DNA of 27,270 bases from a virus: the IMG/VR virus record IMGVR_UViG_3300030328_002043, positions 1-27,270 of that record; one strand, given 5' to 3'. The notes beneath the pieces were generated by a model, which searched no databases, was not told the origin of the DNA, and saw nothing but the letters and a program-made list of their open reading frames with translations. A program made the translations under genes and the position numbers. Below, in pieces: positions 14,806 through 22,681 of the stretch; position 1 is the stretch's first letter; each line of letters starts with the position of its first letter.

Positions 14806-16337
14806 TACATCATCTCTCTAACTGTATTTATCGTGTCAATGTCGGCAGGATACTTATCATGTCTTACTCTCATACTTCTTGGAAATCTTAAACCAATGTT
14901 ACCATCAGAATCATTTGTTACTAAATCACTAGTAACTTGTAAAACAATTCTAGGTAGAAAAAAGTATGTGTCATTATCATATCTATCAATGCTTTTTCTA
15001 AGTTCATTAGTTAACAATACAAGTTCATCATCAGAGAAACCTGTACCTACTTTACCAACGTTAACATAATCAGAACCATCTTTAACGGATATACCAAAAG
15101 AAGAAAATACATGTGTTCTATTACCCTTACCGTAATGACCCGATGTTATCACTACATCTAATTCAATACGTGGAGGTTTATACTTTAACCATCCCTTACT
15201 TCTTTTACCTGCATCATATGCCATAGAATTATCTTTAATCATTATACCTTCATAGCCCCAATCAATTGCTTTGTTATAAGCAGACATAATAGTGTCATCT
15301 TCAAATATATGAGTTTGATATTCCTTTGGTACTATTTCTTTTAAAGTAACTATTCTGTTTCTCAATGGTTCTTCTAACAATGTATTACCATTGTAATATA
15401 ATACATCAAAAACTGCAAGATTAACAGGACACTCTTGAACTGCTTCAGTCTTATTTTTCTTATGTACTCTTTTACCTAACATCTTATGTTCAGCAGGTGT
15501 ACCATCTCTATTAATAGGGTATATTTCAGTATCTAGTATCATGTTACCCTCAAACCCTTTGATGATTTCAACTACATCGGGATATTGGTCTGTTGCTAAC
15601 TTACCTTTACGGTTAAAGATAACAACATGGTCATAGTTCTTATGAATGATATATCTATTACCATCATATTTGATATCAATCATATAATCATCAGGCTTCT
15701 CATTTCCTTTCCTAGCCTTCGCTAACATAGGCAATACGAACTGTCCATGTACTAATTTACATTCTGGAGTGTTACCTGCTTCTAAATCTAAACATATTTG
15801 ATATAGTGAATTATATTGTCTGTATTTACTTAATTCGGAAATCCTTCTCATATAATGCCTTGCTAATGCTTTTTTAGGAACAGTAGTATGTACACCATTT
15901 CTAGGCTTGTGTAACCAATACCTTAGAAACCATTTCTTTTCTCTAGCACTCATTGATGTTAATGCTTCAGAAAATAACTCATATGAATTACTATTAATTC
16001 TTGAACAGTCAAGATTTAGTAACCTATGAAACTGTTGAATTGTAATTGAAGAATCTACTTCATTACCTTCATCCATTTCATAAACTGCTTCACCTATATC
16101 GCCCCATGTCTTGATGTATTCGTCTAACTCATCATCAAACACTTCTAACGCCTTAGCAACCCAAGTCTTTGCTCTAGTTTCACCTATATTGTTAATAGGA
16201 TAATCTAGTGCTAGAATCTTTATCACTAATGCTTTATCACTAAAGGCACTCAACGAACTATTCAAAATCTCTACTTGTTCTGTTGGTGTACTTCCTTCTA
16301 ATCTTTCATTCATTCTTGAAAATATACTTAATGTCAT
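14805..16337 (-). CDS. lig: ATP-dependent DNA ligase
   Basis: About 510 residues from ATG 16337, chosen because GAGGT lies 8 nt upstream; an ATG two codons earlier is too close. Motif I, KYDG, has the adenylated lysine near residue 223. Later motifs include DTEIY (III), YEGIMIKD (IV) and GWLKYKP (V), followed by an OB-fold domain with VGKVGTGF. An N-terminal helical DNA-binding region of about 200 residues precedes the nucleotidyltransferase domain, as in archaeal and eukaryotic ligases. It seals Okazaki-type nicks in viral DNA. Length is slightly below the usual archaeal 550-600. No C-terminal PIP box is seen. Confidence 0.96.
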   Translation of the reverse strand: MTLSIFSRMNERLEGSTPTEQVEILNSSLSAFSDKALVIKILALDYPINNIGETRAKTWVAKALEVFDDELDEYIKTWGDIGEAVYEMDEGNEVDSSITIQQFHRLLNLDCSRINSNSYELFSEALTSMSAREKKWFLRYWLHKPRNGVHTTVPKKALARHYMRRISELSKYRQYNSLYQICLDLEAGNTPECKLVHGQFVLPMLAKARKGNEKPDDYMIDIKYDGNRYIIHKNYDHVVIFNRKGKLATDQYPDVVEIIKGFEGNMILDTEIYPINRDGTPAEHKMLGKRVHKKNKTEAVQECPVNLAVFDVLYYNGNTLLEEPLRNRIVTLKEIVPKEYQTHIFEDDTIMSAYNKAIDWGYEGIMIKDNSMAYDAGKRSKGWLKYKPPRIELDVVITSGHYGKGNRTHVFSSFGISVKDGSDYVNVGKVGTGFSDDELVLLTNELRKSIDRYDNDTYFFLPRIVLQVTSDLVTNDSDGNIGLRFPRSMRVRHDKYPADIDTINTVREMM

Positions 16338-16575
16338 TATCATCTACCTCTATATTATTTTTAATTATTTCATTTGCCCATGCTATACTAACATGGTATC
16401 TATTAATGGCCTTATCGCCACTCTGCTCAAACTCATGTTGAATTGATTCACACAATGCGTTTAATTTTACTTCCATTATCTTACTCATTAGTTCGTAAAC
16501 ACCGTCACGTACATGAGTCTTTGAAGGAAGTTTTTGCTTAAACTTCTCTTTCAGTTTCCTTTGACTCACTACCAT
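16306..16575 (-). CDS. Small protein with a putative histone fold
   Basis: An 89-residue basic protein from ATG 16575; TTG 16584 is the alternative. The layout is a short basic helix, a loop (LPSKTHV), one long helix (about residues 22-52), a loop containing SGDKAIN and a final helix (RYHVSIAWANEI). This strand-helix-strand-helix order, with a central helix near 28 residues and a basic loop before helix 3, suggests a histone fold, though the residue match is weaker than for the protein at 14329. It overlaps both the PC4-like gene and the ligase. It may pair with the other candidate. Other helical DNA binders are possible. Confidence 0.45.
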   Translation of the reverse strand: MVVSQRKLKEKFKQKLPSKTHVRDGVYELMSKIMEVKLNALCESIQHEFEQSGDKAINRYHVSIAWANEIIKNNIEVDDNDIKYIFKNE

Positions 16576-16786
16576 ATTCACCAACTACCTTATGCAAAGC
16601 CCTTAGTAATGTCTTTGCTTCTTCCATATTTACTCTTAGTCCTTTACGTGTAATAGAACCATTGTTATACCAACGCATATCTACCACATCTATTTTCCAA
16701 TATTCGCCCGTTTTAACTACTAACTCTTGTGTAGCACTACGGGGTATTCTTGCTATTATCTTTTCATTATTCATATTATCATCCAT
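16538..16786 (-). CDS. PC4-like ssDNA-binding/transcription protein
   Basis: An 82-residue protein. After a disordered Asn/Asp-rich start, the segment from TGEYWKIDVVDMRWY to a basic turn (GSITRKGLRVNMEEA) and a final helix (LLRALHKVV) follows the PC4 pattern: four strands with an IDxRxY-like strand, a KGLxLxxEE turn and one helix that dimerises. PC4-like proteins bind ssDNA and act in transcription or replication; homologues are common in phages. The start overlaps the previous stop by 8 nt (ATGGATGA) and lacks an obvious ribosome-binding site, so it probably depends on coupling. Confidence 0.65.
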   Translation of the reverse strand: MDDNMNNEKIIARIPRSATQELVVKTGEYWKIDVVDMRWYNNGSITRKGLRVNMEEAKTLLRALHKVVGEYGSESKETEREV

Positions 16787-17201
16787 TTGTTTTAAAATCT
16801 TTTAATTCTTTATTATTGTAAAAGTATCTAGGTGAAGCGAACTCATCTAACCTATTGGCTATCCAAACTGCTCCACCTAGACTACTAATTTGAACAATCT
16901 CATATTGTCCAACGCCACCATCTTCTGCTTTATCTATAATCTCAAGAGTATTAACTTCGGGTACTAACCCTGTTACTCTTGTTAATTCAGATGCAATAAC
17001 ACTAAGGTTATCTGAAACATACTTGATAATGTGGCCTCTTTGAATTGGTACTTTAGCATCTACTGTAATCAATAATTTTCCTTCAAACTCACATACTTTA
17101 CAACCATTGCCCTTTCTACCTTCTTCTATCGAACAGATAGGACAAGGCACTTCAGCAGGTAAAGGTGCGGGAAATCTTATTGTTACAGCATTTTGCTTCA
17201 T
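16779..17201 (-). CDS. Zinc-binding protein of unknown function
   Basis: A 140-residue protein with a four-Cys knuckle near the N terminus (CPIC at 20-23 and CKVC at 34-37) spaced by ten mostly basic and Gly residues. The central part is alpha/beta (KLLITVDAKVPI, NLSVIASELTRV, NTLEIIDKA) and the C-terminal part is mixed. The two CxxC pairs suggest a rubredoxin-like or ribbon domain rather than a RING, which would need eight ligands. The start forms an ATGA overlap with the lipoprotein gene. No family is recognised. Confidence 0.7.
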   Translation of the reverse strand: MKQNAVTIRFPAPLPAEVPCPICSIEEGRKGNGCKVCEFEGKLLITVDAKVPIQRGHIIKYVSDNLSVIASELTRVTGLVPEVNTLEIIDKAEDGGVGQYEIVQISSLGGAVWIANRLDEFASPRYFYNNKELKDFKTNG

Positions 17202-17656
17202 TCTCTACCATCCCAAACCCTGTAAACAACTTCATATTCTACTGTAACATCGAATGGGAATGCAGCGAAGTGCAAATCAACATTACCAAAATCAGGTGCT
17301 AAACCATTCTGCATGTATATACCATTCTGTACAAAATAACCTTTCATATTAAAAGTATAATTATTGAACTTAACAGTATTATTAATAACTTCAAAACTTA
17401 AATGAGTTGCTGAATAATTAAAATCACTAACTTCAACTAAACCATAAGTAGTATTAGTTTCAATAGTAATTAATGGTGCATACAATAATGAAGTGTTATT
17501 ATCTACACTAGTTAATGTAAAGTTACCATTTAACTTTAGCCATGCTTTCTGGGGTGCGTCATCTTCACTATAAACATCATCGGGGTCTGGTATTGCATCA
17601 GCACAACCTGCTAATAACGTACAAACCATAAGTAATGCCATCATTTTAGTTCTCAT
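17198..17656 (-). CDS. Secreted lipoprotein with many N-glycosylation sequons
   Basis: A 152-residue protein with a signal peptide: MRTK, a hydrophobic core (MMALLMVCTL), then the lipobox LAGC with Cys18 as the likely lipidated residue. The mature part begins acidic and carries at least six Asn-x-Ser/Thr sequons (NFT, NNT, NTT, NYS, NNT, NYT) in a beta-rich chain. It should be anchored on the outside of the host membrane and be heavily glycosylated. Roles in superinfection exclusion or surface change are possible but not shown. The start overlaps the JAMM gene stop as ATGA. Confidence 0.82.
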   Translation of the reverse strand: MRTKMMALLMVCTLLAGCADAIPDPDDVYSEDDAPQKAWLKLNGNFTLTSVDNNTSLLYAPLITIETNTTYGLVEVSDFNYSATHLSFEVINNTVKFNNYTFNMKGYFVQNGIYMQNGLAPDFGNVDLHFAAFPFDVTVEYEVVYRVWDGRE

Positions 17657-18198
17657 TCTTCATCATCTCCTATTTCATTATCCCAACTATACTGAGTATA
17701 TTCGTGATAGTTATTACCATCAGCGTCATACCTGAAGTACACGCTTTGCTTCTCACCATTACCTATAACAGTAGCGGAATCAAGGAATCTTTCATACATG
17801 CCTAATGTATTCATATCAGTACCACTCCAGAATGCTGCTCCAAATGGATGTGTATGAATCCATTCTTTCAAAGGGAACTTCATACCTGCAAGACCTTCTT
17901 CTTGCCCACCAAAGGTAACATAACCTGGATTTCCAGCACTAATATGACACTTATCATTACCATCAATTACTACCTGAATCTCTCTAGGTTTATCGAAAGC
18001 AGTTATAGACATATCCCATATTGTTTTATGGAAATTATCTATTGTTTTCTTGAGTTGAGACCTGTGTATTAAACATACATCTTCATATCTAGATTCTATT
18101 ATTCTTTTCCAATCAGGAATCACTTCTTCAAAGTCATCTCCTCTATAATCAATCAGATTAGTTCTGCCCTCTTCATTCATTTCTTTACCGTGTATCAT
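17653..18198 (-). CDS. JAB1/MPN (JAMM) metallopeptidase
   Basis: About 181 residues from ATG 18198, which makes an ATGA overlap and has GGAG nine bases upstream; an ATG at 18213 is the other option. The zinc site is complete: His115-Thr-His117-Pro, Ser125 and Asp128 in the order HxHP-x6-S-x2-D. Family members cut after the diglycine of ubiquitin-like proteins, for maturation or deconjugation. Here the window also encodes a Ubl with residues beyond its Gly-Gly, a ThiF/E1-like enzyme and an E2-like protein. A 110-residue N-terminal part precedes the zinc site. Phage tail JAB proteins are the main alternative, but no tail gene is nearby. Confidence 0.9.
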   Translation of the reverse strand: MIHGKEMNEEGRTNLIDYRGDDFEEVIPDWKRIIESRYEDVCLIHRSQLKKTIDNFHKTIWDMSITAFDKPREIQVVIDGNDKCHISAGNPGYVTFGGQEEGLAGMKFPLKEWIHTHPFGAAFWSGTDMNTLGMYERFLDSATVIGNGEKQSVYFRYDADGNNYHEYTQYSWDNEIGDDEE

Positions 18199-18683
18199 AG
18201 TAATGAACTCCATACATAATATGCCATACCTACACTTGCTATTCCTAGTAATGCTAGTCTAAGAGCATAGTTTGATTCCTTAGCATCCGTTGATGAATTA
18301 GGTGCGACAGTATCTACCGCATTACTAATTTGTTCTTCTTTCAACTCTTCTCTAACTTCTTTTAATTTACCATTAGTCGCTGATAGTTCCGCTTCACTCT
18401 GCTCAATTATTTCAGATATCTTTTCACTAATTTCTTGTGCTGCTTGATGAGGAGTAATTGTTTCTTTAATTTCTCCAACTACTTCTTCTTTCATTTGTTG
18501 AACCTTTTCAACATAAGCATCACCTGTCAAATCCTTTGCAGGAGTTTCTTTAATCAACTTACGATACCTTGCAGCACAGGCTGCTTTACTTCTACCAAGT
18601 TCATCTGCTATGGAGTCTCTATGCTCCTTAACAGACCAACCTTGTACTATTTTTTCTTCTTCATCTTTTGTCCATTTTGCCAT
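18195..18683 (-). CDS. Tail-anchored protein with Myb/SANT-like DNA-binding domain
   Basis: About 162 residues from ATG 18683 with AGGTGA upstream. Residues 4-45 look like a Myb/SANT helix-turn-helix (KWTKDEEEKIVQGW, then DSIADELGRSKAACAARYRKL). A long Glu/Lys-rich coiled coil fills residues about 60-115. The last 24 residues form one membrane helix (LRLALLGIASVGMAYYVW) at the very C terminus. The layout suggests a tail-anchored protein with its DNA-binding head in the cytoplasm, which could tether viral DNA or a replication complex to the membrane. It sits between the E1-like and JAMM genes and may be a substrate or part of that pathway. Confidence 0.75.
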   Translation of the reverse strand: MAKWTKDEEEKIVQGWSVKEHRDSIADELGRSKAACAARYRKLIKETPAKDLTGDAYVEKVQQMKEEVVGEIKETITPHQAAQEISEKISEIIEQSEAELSATNGKLKEVREELKEEQISNAVDTVAPNSSTDAKESNYALRLALLGIASVGMAYYVWSSLL

Positions 18684-18692
18684 AATAATCAC

Positions 18693-19313
18693 CTATATGT
18701 TTACTATAATTTTGTCCTTCACTTCTTCACCATTAAACCAACGTTGCATCCATTGTGCCCCATATCCAGCAATCGCTACGTGAGTAAAGTGTAAATCCTC
18801 AGTATTTAAGGATTCATTAAAGTTCTCTCCTTGACAGGAGAAAGAACCTTCTGGGCCATTTAGTAGAGTTTCACTAAAACCACTATCTGCAAGATAACTA
18901 ATTAACGCACCATTTCTACCCTGTGCCCTTAAGTCTAACCATGCCTGTTTACAATCCTCACCAAAACCAAGAGAGTACAGTAATTTTCTAACTGCTAAGT
19001 TATCTGCACAACATACAATTAAATCAAAACCATCTAACTGTTTCTTGGTTAAGATGGGATATGATTTACCCCAATTTAAACCAACATCCATTGCATGATT
19101 AAGACAAGTAGTGTTAAGTCTCATTGCAGTTACCTTATCTAAACCGATATCACCATGTTTAAAGTTTTGATAACTGATGTTTTTCAAATCAACAGTATCA
19201 GGGTCGTGCATGTGAATCTCATACAACCCTGTCCTATGAAGAAGTGGTGTAAGGAAACTCCCTATACCTCCAACTCCAATTACTAGCACTTTTCTTTTCT
19301 TCATTATATTCAT
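18693..19313 (-). CDS. ThiF/E1-like adenylating enzyme
   Basis: A 206-residue Rossmann protein. GVGGIGS lies at residues 13-19, then DPDTVDLKNISYQNF with Asp37, Asp39, Asn45 and Gln49, a DIGLDK loop ending at Lys60, and CADNLAVR with Asp104 and Arg109. These match the ATP and Mg sites of the E1/ThiF/MoeB fold, which adenylates the C-terminal Gly of Ubl proteins. Cys160 (SFSCQGE) is the best candidate for the thioester cysteine. The paired CxxC zinc site of ThiF and MoeB is absent, and it is shorter than those enzymes. The start is an ATGA overlap with the TFB gene. Confidence 0.88.
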   Translation of the reverse strand: MNIMKKRKVLVIGVGGIGSFLTPLLHRTGLYEIHMHDPDTVDLKNISYQNFKHGDIGLDKVTAMRLNTTCLNHAMDVGLNWGKSYPILTKKQLDGFDLIVCCADNLAVRKLLYSLGFGEDCKQAWLDLRAQGRNGALISYLADSGFSETLLNGPEGSFSCQGENFNESLNTEDLHFTHVAIAGYGAQWMQRWFNGEEVKDKIIVNI

Positions 19314-20239
19314 TTTAATATTCCTCCATTTCTTATTCCAGAGACAAACTCTTCCACAGTCATATTCTTAAGATTAGACTTATTGATATTTAACATAGGA
19401 AAAACTTTTTTGGAAACTAAACGTTGTGCAACTGCTGAACAGTTACAAACGTCACATATTTCCTGTTGGGTAAACTCTGGCTTACCCTCTTCACGCAATA
19501 TAGAAGTCATCCATATTCCTGTCGCCATATAACTTCTTGAGAAGTGTACATCATTGGCAGTTACTAATTGATGTAGATACTCTACAACCGACCTACAATC
19601 ACTAGTGAACTCTCTACTAGCATTCAAGTCATTACATACTCTATCAATCCAAGATGATATAGGCATGTTTTGTAATATGTGAGATTTACCTAAGAATCTA
19701 GCAAAGTGTCTAGCACATTTAGAAACCTTATGGGCATCTTCATTATTTCTATCAGCAATTTCACTTATACTAATAGGTATTCCATATTCTCTTAGAGATA
19801 TAATTACAACACTACATGCCCTTAGAGTTAATGGAACTCCTGTAAACTTATTGTTAAGATACAGTTTACGATAATAACCGTGAACACTATCTTTCAAACT
19901 AGCATTAGGTAAATATGGTGAGAGTACCATATTACACTCTAACAGTCCTTTATTGATTGAAACATTCTTTTTATCTCTAAACCTCATCTGAGTTCTTTTA
20001 AGAGATGATAGAACTTTATTATTGGTTTTTCCTTCACCGATAAAAGAACCTAATGTTTTATCTGCTTCTTTAAGATAAATACCACTACCAAGATTATAGT
20101 GATGGTCTGTTGTTACTATGGTCTTACTAGTTTCTTCAAATATATTTGATACTTGAACATACCCACAATTAATACAGACATGTTCTCCCAATCTATCATC
20201 AATCTCAAAATCTAATCCTTCACATTCACTACACTTCAA
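19310..20239 (-). CDS. tfb: Transcription initiation factor TFB (TFIIB-like)
   Basis: About 309 residues. The start is probably TTG at 20239: it overlaps the previous TGA as TTGA, the same geometry as the ATGA junctions, and GGAGG lies 8 nt upstream. The zinc ribbon is Cys3, Cys6, Cys22, Cys25 (CSEC and CINC). Two cyclin-like repeats follow, the second with a helix-turn-helix region (FTQQEICDVCNCSAVAQRL) that would contact BRE DNA. A virus-encoded TFB could redirect host RNA polymerase to viral promoters, probably for a later gene class. It stands between the E2-like and E1-like genes. Confidence 0.9.
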   Translation of the reverse strand: MKCSECEGLDFEIDDRLGEHVCINCGYVQVSNIFEETSKTIVTTDHHYNLGSGIYLKEADKTLGSFIGEGKTNNKVLSSLKRTQMRFRDKKNVSINKGLLECNMVLSPYLPNASLKDSVHGYYRKLYLNNKFTGVPLTLRACSVVIISLREYGIPISISEIADRNNEDAHKVSKCARHFARFLGKSHILQNMPISSWIDRVCNDLNASREFTSDCRSVVEYLHQLVTANDVHFSRSYMATGIWMTSILREEGKPEFTQQEICDVCNCSAVAQRLVSKKVFPMLNINKSNLKNMTVEEFVSGIRNGGILK

Positions 20240-21582
20240 AGATGCTCCCTCCAATTATATGTTTCTTCATCTATCTCTGGTATTGGTATTGGATACCTAC
20301 TCTCCTTTTCACCAGATAAAACATCTTCATCTATGTGTCTACTAATAGTATGAACAAGTTTTACAGTTAGGCTATCATTCAATAAAGCCAATGCTCTTGC
20401 TGCAAACTGGTCTCCTAAACTAGAGTTAGAATGGATATTATCAATACATATTGAACCACTCCATTTATTTTCACTAGCCTTCCAAACATATACAGCAACT
20501 TTCTGAGTCGCACTACTATTTCTTCTGTCGAATAAAGCCCAATCACACATTTTTCCAGAAACCAACATAACCTTTTTACTTATTTCTCCATCCTTTACAT
20601 CAAATAGATTAATCCTGTCTGGATATTTAACAACTAAACTTTCCATTAATTCTTTTGCTCTATTTTCTACTAAGTCTTTAGTTCTATTTTGAACTAGAAA
20701 CTCTTTCATTAAATCTAATTGAGCATCAGTCGGTTCTTCACCCATACATCTAGTCCAAAGAGTTCTAGGGGAGCAATTCTTCCATCTACTAGACCTTTTA
20801 TGACCGAGATAAAATGTATTAATCATTGTATCTAAATCACTAACTTCTAGGCTACCCCATATACCATCAGATACTTCTATTGCTACTTCACTAGTTCCTA
20901 TTAATTGAGTATTTAATCTACAATCTACTTTGGCTCTTGTTGACATATCGAAGAAAAAATAAGGTAATCTATTTTCCAAGACATATGTTATGTTCTCTGG
21001 CAATTCTAACATACCCATGAGATAAGTAAGAAGTTTAACACCATCTTTTTCTGAACATGCTCTAAATAAGTAGCGTGATACAGAATACAAAAGATTGTTC
21101 TTCTTAACTCTTTGATTCATCAACTTGTAATATGTTTTACCTTTCTCAATTAAGATTACTCCCATTGGATTATGTTCAGGTAAAACTATTGCTAATTTAT
21201 ATGTTTCAGGTGCTTTCCACCAACCTCTTCTAGTACCAAGACCTAATATGTATTGAAGAATACCTTTTGCTTCTACTATAAGAGGCTCGCCTTTATGGTA
21301 TCCGCCTACATGTTTTACAGATATGCAGATGGTAGATTCCCTAACAATATCGCCATTGTGATTAGGAAACGCTCTATTAGTAACTACGTTATGTGCCCCT
21401 CCAAGATGTTGAGGATTGACAGTTCTATTGTAGTCGCTATTCAACATATTAATGGGATAAGTAGAATACAATTTGCATTTAGTTTCAACATATTGAGTCC
21501 TGTCATCAGAAGGAATATAAAATCTCACAATTAAATTGTATTTATTTTCATATGCATTTTCAAAACTATCTAAATTACTCAT
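20236..21582 (-). CDS. Large protein with an E2-like (UBC) N-terminal region
   Basis: A 448-residue protein from ATG 21582. Residues about 15-115 follow the E2 conjugating-enzyme pattern: strands (NLIVRFYIP, VETKCKLYS), a YPINML turn like YPxxPP, then FPNHNG...STICIS like HPNxxxxGxICL with Cys86 at the catalytic position, and EPLIVEAKGILQYILGLG like the W-P-x-L-x-I-x-x-I-L helix. About 330 residues follow with no family I recognise. The Ubl, E1-like and JAMM genes of the same strand support a conjugating role, but the E2 call rests on pattern and context. The start overlaps the previous stop by 8 nt. Confidence 0.5.
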   Translation of the reverse strand: MSNLDSFENAYENKYNLIVRFYIPSDDRTQYVETKCKLYSTYPINMLNSDYNRTVNPQHLGGAHNVVTNRAFPNHNGDIVRESTICISVKHVGGYHKGEPLIVEAKGILQYILGLGTRRGWWKAPETYKLAIVLPEHNPMGVILIEKGKTYYKLMNQRVKKNNLLYSVSRYLFRACSEKDGVKLLTYLMGMLELPENITYVLENRLPYFFFDMSTRAKVDCRLNTQLIGTSEVAIEVSDGIWGSLEVSDLDTMINTFYLGHKRSSRWKNCSPRTLWTRCMGEEPTDAQLDLMKEFLVQNRTKDLVENRAKELMESLVVKYPDRINLFDVKDGEISKKVMLVSGKMCDWALFDRRNSSATQKVAVYVWKASENKWSGSICIDNIHSNSSLGDQFAARALALLNDSLTVKLVHTISRHIDEDVLSGEKESRYPIPIPEIDEETYNWREHL

Positions 21583-21874
21583 TATCACCATCTCTTTTAT
21601 TGGTTATATATTGGTAATCACAACCTACTGATATAGCATAAACCAAAACAATATCTTTCTTTAATCTAGCAAATTGTCTCCAAGAATAATAGTCCTTACC
21701 TATCTTGGGTCTTTCTAATCCATTACCACGCCTTCTACCAAAACCATCTGCTTTGGTTCTCTTCCTATTATTTTCTCTCAGATATTGCTTTAACGCCTTT
21801 ATTATATCTGATTTGTGAATACTATTATATTCGATTTTTATTTCTTTCTTTTCATTTTCATTTTCTTCTTGCAT
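21575..21874 (-). CDS. Unknown small basic protein
   Basis: A 99-residue protein with a Glu/Lys-rich first 14 residues, a helix (KSDIIKALKQYLREN), a strongly basic Arg/Gly stretch (RKRTKADGFGRRRGNG) and a final alpha/beta part (LVYAISVGCDYQYI). The basic stretch suggests nucleic-acid binding. GAGG lies 8 nt before the ATG, and 37 nt overlap the end of the upstream gene. No family is recognised. It directly precedes the E2-like gene. Confidence 0.65.
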   Translation of the reverse strand: MQEENENEKKEIKIEYNSIHKSDIIKALKQYLRENNRKRTKADGFGRRRGNGLERPKIGKDYYSWRQFARLKKDIVLVYAISVGCDYQYITNKRDGDNE

Positions 21875-22323
21875 TTTAATTCCTCGTTAAAATCAACCTC
21901 TACAAATTGTACATCTTTAATGTAGTAACCATTGTCTAAGATTGCAGTAAACTTGTTCATTGGTACGATACTAACAAACTCAAGTTCTAATCTCTTTCTT
22001 CTTTCATTGTACCTGTATTTCCAGATTATATGTTTATTTCTCCATTTGGTACATTGAAACTTATTCCTCTTAGCCTTATTTTCTATATGGGCTGCTATCT
22101 TCAACACATCTTCTATTTCTGCATCTGGAACTCTCTCCATCAACCTTTCAATAAAGTGAGGTGTAAATACAGCCCAAAAGAAATGGAAACCATCTGCTTT
22201 GATTACTTTGTGATGTTCTGCATCAAACGGTTTGAACTCCGTACCGCAAGCCTGACAAATTAGTTTGCCTTTCATATTCAAATTAAACTTATTACTTCCA
22301 CATTTACAATCACTAAACTTCAT
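21838..22323 (-). CDS. Zinc-ribbon plus RelE/DUF4258-like protein
   Basis: A 161-residue protein. The N terminus is a zinc ribbon with CKCG (Cys6, Cys8) and CQAC (Cys23, Cys26). The rest resembles a RelE-type fold: TPHFIERLMER helix, EIEDVLKIAAH helix, then strands with HIIWKYRYNERRKRLELEFVSIVP. RelE-family toxins cut mRNA on the ribosome, but catalytic residues vary and cannot be judged here, and no antitoxin is obvious. It ends in a Lys/Met-rich tail that overlaps the next gene. GAGG lies 9 nt before the start, which overlaps the previous stop by 11 nt. Confidence 0.6.
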   Translation of the reverse strand: MKFSDCKCGSNKFNLNMKGKLICQACGTEFKPFDAEHHKVIKADGFHFFWAVFTPHFIERLMERVPDAEIEDVLKIAAHIENKAKRNKFQCTKWRNKHIIWKYRYNERRKRLELEFVSIVPMNKFTAILDNGYYIKDVQFVEVDFNEELKCKKKMKMKRKK

Positions 22324-22681
22324 TTTTATTCGCCTCTATATATTCTGATAATTCATATATTTCTATTATTTTTTCTTTTACAAGCAGAGCGTTGCTTTCC
22401 ATCAAATCAGATTTCATAATCATTATTCCTAATGCAATAAAAAATCTTTTTAGATACCATCTCTGAGATGTTTTGGTGGAGTTATATTCACCAACCTTTT
22501 TCAGTTCATTCAACTTCTCTAAGTAAACTGTTGCTATATGAGAAGCATCAAAGCAAGTCCAACCATATCGGGATACGGGAGTTATGGAGGTTGCACCCTC
22601 CAAAAACTCAACCATATATTTTTCCATAATAGATGCTTTATCTATCGTGTCAACTAAATCACATACGTGTTTATATTTCAC
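22313..22681 (-). CDS. Unknown helical protein
   Basis: About 122 residues if translation starts at GTG 22681, which has GGGTGG upstream and overlaps the RNR stop by 11 nt. The open frame runs on to 22732, but that part lies inside the RNR gene and is probably not used. The chain is mostly helical (VCDLVDTIDKASIMEKYMVEFL, IATVYLEKLNELKKV, LKRFFIALGIMIM, EKIIEIYELSEYIE). No family is recognised. Following RNR does not by itself indicate a nucleotide role. Confidence 0.65.
   Translation of the reverse strand: MKYKHVCDLVDTIDKASIMEKYMVEFLEGATSITPVSRYGWTCFDASHIATVYLEKLNELKKVGEYNSTKTSQRWYLKRFFIALGIMIMKSDLMESNALLVKEKIIEIYELSEYIEANKNEV

Noticed and set aside
16779-17201. RING-type E3 ligase for the Ubl pathway
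   Set aside because: Only four cysteines are arranged as a single knuckle; a RING needs eight metal ligands.
17653-18198. Phage tail assembly JAB protein
   Set aside because: No tail, tape-measure or baseplate gene is near, while E1-like and E2-like genes are. It remains a fallback for the JAMM gene and the Ubl.
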